A DNA stretch of 6,244 nt, from contig CAZVLE010000144.1 of assembly GCA_964627855.1 (NCBI GenBank), positions 1-6,244 of the forward strand, in the 5' to 3' direction. Shown piece after piece: positions 5,561 through 6,244 of this stretch. The notes under the pieces are model-generated. The model was not told the DNA's origin. It did no database searches and saw only the letters and a list, made by a program, of their open reading frames with translations. The translations under genes were made by a program, and so were the position numbers. The DNA comes from CAZVLE01 sp964627855. GTDB taxonomy: Bacteria; Bacillota; Dethiobacteria; DTU022. The number at the start of each line of letters is the position of its first letter. Position 1 is the first letter of the stretch.

Positions 5561-6101
5561 CGTACTGCTGAATCCAGATGCTGCCACGGTTGAGAGGGCA
5601 AAGTCGGTGAACGCTAAGCTGCGAAAGGACTACCCGGAAGGTTTCGCCCTCGATGCCAACCACGCCCCGCACATCACCATTCTTCAGCAGTTTGTGCGTC
5701 AAGCGGACCTCGAAGAGGTCGCAAATGCTGTGGCCGAAGTGCTGCGGGCAGAGCAGCCGGTGAAATGGGAATGCAAGGCAACCGGCTACTATGACCTGGC
5801 CTATGAGAATCTTGGCTTGCTGGGAATCGTCATTGAACCGACCGATGATCTGCGTCGACTGCAACAAATGATCATCGACGCCGTCGCCCCTTTCGCTGTG
5901 GAGAAGGGGACTAGTGAGGCCTTTACACCCCGCCCCGACGGTGAAGCAATCAGCCAGCCGACAGTGGACTACGTGAACAACTTCGTCGGACCCCGCACCG
6001 GCAAGCTTGTCGAAGCCCTCAGAGAAGCTCCCAGGCGCGGCTGGCTCGTTGTGGATATGAAGCGGGACTGGAATGCTATTTTCCAGCCCGAGCCGAGGTA
6101 A
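5541..6101 (+). CDS. 2H phosphoesterase-like protein ('2'-5' RNA ligase' family), atypical C-terminus
   Basis: The 186-residue product resembles bacterial '2'-5' RNA ligase'/2H phosphoesterase proteins, which act on cyclic phosphates or 2'-5' bonds in nucleotides and RNA. It opens with the beta-strand MTLIAINVLLNPD, and the first catalytic motif is in APHITIL (His44-x-Thr46). GLLGIVIEP (92-100) and QPTVDYVNNFV (139-149) also look typical. From memory, relatives then continue to a second motif of the form NPHVT; here the chain instead reads KLVEALREAP and ends DWNAIFQPEPR, with no second HxT. The enzyme may therefore be inactive, or its C-terminus may have been replaced. I chose ATG 5541, behind GGAAGGG (5525-5531), because it begins at the first strand; the in-frame ATG 5514 would add nine polar residues. 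Several rows of this gene are near 58-68% GC, well above fbpA, suggesting a different origin. Confidence 0.65.
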   Translation: MTLIAINVLLNPDAATVERAKSVNAKLRKDYPEGFALDANHAPHITILQQFVRQADLEEVANAVAEVLRAEQPVKWECKATGYYDLAYENLGLLGIVIEPTDDLRRLQQMIIDAVAPFAVEKGTSEAFTPRPDGEAISQPTVDYVNNFVGPRTGKLVEALREAPRRGWLVVDMKRDWNAIFQPEPR

Positions 6102-6140
6102 CTCTTAGCAAGCATTAATATAAGGATACAATATGCAAAA

Positions 6141-6152
6141 AGGAGAAAGGAG
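6141..6152 (+). promoter_or_regulatory. Strong purine-rich ribosome binding site
   Basis: The sequence AGGAGAAAGGAG offers two Shine-Dalgarno cores in tandem; the second ends 8 bases before the ATG at 6161. It supports translation of the partial gene at the window edge. Confidence 0.6.
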
Positions 6153-6160
6153 AACAACAG

Positions 6161-6244
6161 ATGCCCGGAAGACGAAGGTCCCAACAACGACAAGAAGGAC
6201 GCCAGACATTTGGCCGTGGCAGTTCAGCTACCCGCTATAAAATG
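6161..6244 (+). CDS. Start of a small basic protein, possibly LURP-one-related (3' truncated)
   Basis: Twenty-eight codons are visible before the window ends: MPGRRRSQQRQEGRQTFGRG, then SSATRYKM. The first 25 residues are polar, with seven Arg and no hydrophobic stretch, so this is a disordered basic N-terminus and not a signal peptide. The closing TRYKM resembles the opening of bacterial LURP-one-related (tubby-like fold) proteins, which often begin RYxMRxKLFS. With so few residues this is only a hint. The gene starts 59 bases after the 2H gene behind a strong ribosome site and may share its transcript. Confidence 0.55.
   Translation, partial: MPGRRRSQQRQEGRQTFGRGSSATRYKM

Noticed and set aside
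5285..5587. Reverse-strand 100-codon frame, considered as an insertion-sequence remnant
   Set aside because: No transposase motif is recognisable, no convincing terminal inverted repeats or target duplication flank it, and its start lies inside the 2H gene.
5481..5867. Reverse-strand frame opposite the 2H gene
   Set aside because: It is an antisense shadow of a GC-rich gene, with no ribosome site or family features.

Overview
This window most likely comes from a Gram-positive, probably clostridial (Firmicutes) chromosome. The evidence is strong purine-rich Shine-Dalgarno sites (AGGAGG-type) before almost every gene, a lipoprotein-type substrate-binding protein, moderate GC, and a beta-keto acid cleavage enzyme of the kind common in anaerobic amino-acid degraders. 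The taxonomic call is inference; there is no rRNA or other marker. All supported genes lie on the + strand. No tRNA, rRNA or CRISPR array was seen.

Layout: (a) 2-136, the C-terminal end of an unrecognised protein. (b) 137-302, an intergenic region with a good sigma-A-type promoter (TTGACA, 17 bp, TAGTAT) and a small inverted repeat. (c) 303-4012, a three-gene ferric-iron ABC importer in the order lipoprotein binding protein (fbpA), two-domain permease (fbpB), ATPase (fbpC). (d) 4013-4283, a gene-free stretch with a nested inverted repeat. (e) 4284-5164, a DUF849/BKACE-family beta-keto acid cleavage enzyme. (f) 5165-5500, gene-free, with a convincing intrinsic terminator near 5330-5376. (g) 5501-6101, a GC-richer 2H-phosphoesterase ('2'-5' RNA ligase'-like) gene preceded by a tiny overlapping leader ORF. 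(h) 6161 to the end, the start of a small basic protein, possibly of the LURP-one type.

The iron importer would work as a unit: FbpA captures Fe3+ outside the membrane through a tyrosine cluster, FbpB is the channel, and two FbpC subunits drive import. The BKACE gene is a separate transcription unit with no recognisable lysine-fermentation partners in view.

Two of the genes, fbpB and the BKACE gene, are each broken by an apparent one-base deletion, and reading through in the other frame restores a full-length family member in both. This suggests either sequencing/assembly error or early decay; the sequence alone cannot decide. Other oddities are a Gln in place of the second zinc-ligand His of the BKACE motif, a 2H protein with only one HxT motif and an unfamiliar tail, and unusual His/Cys clusters in the regulatory domain of FbpC. 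I see no clearly new multi-gene system here.
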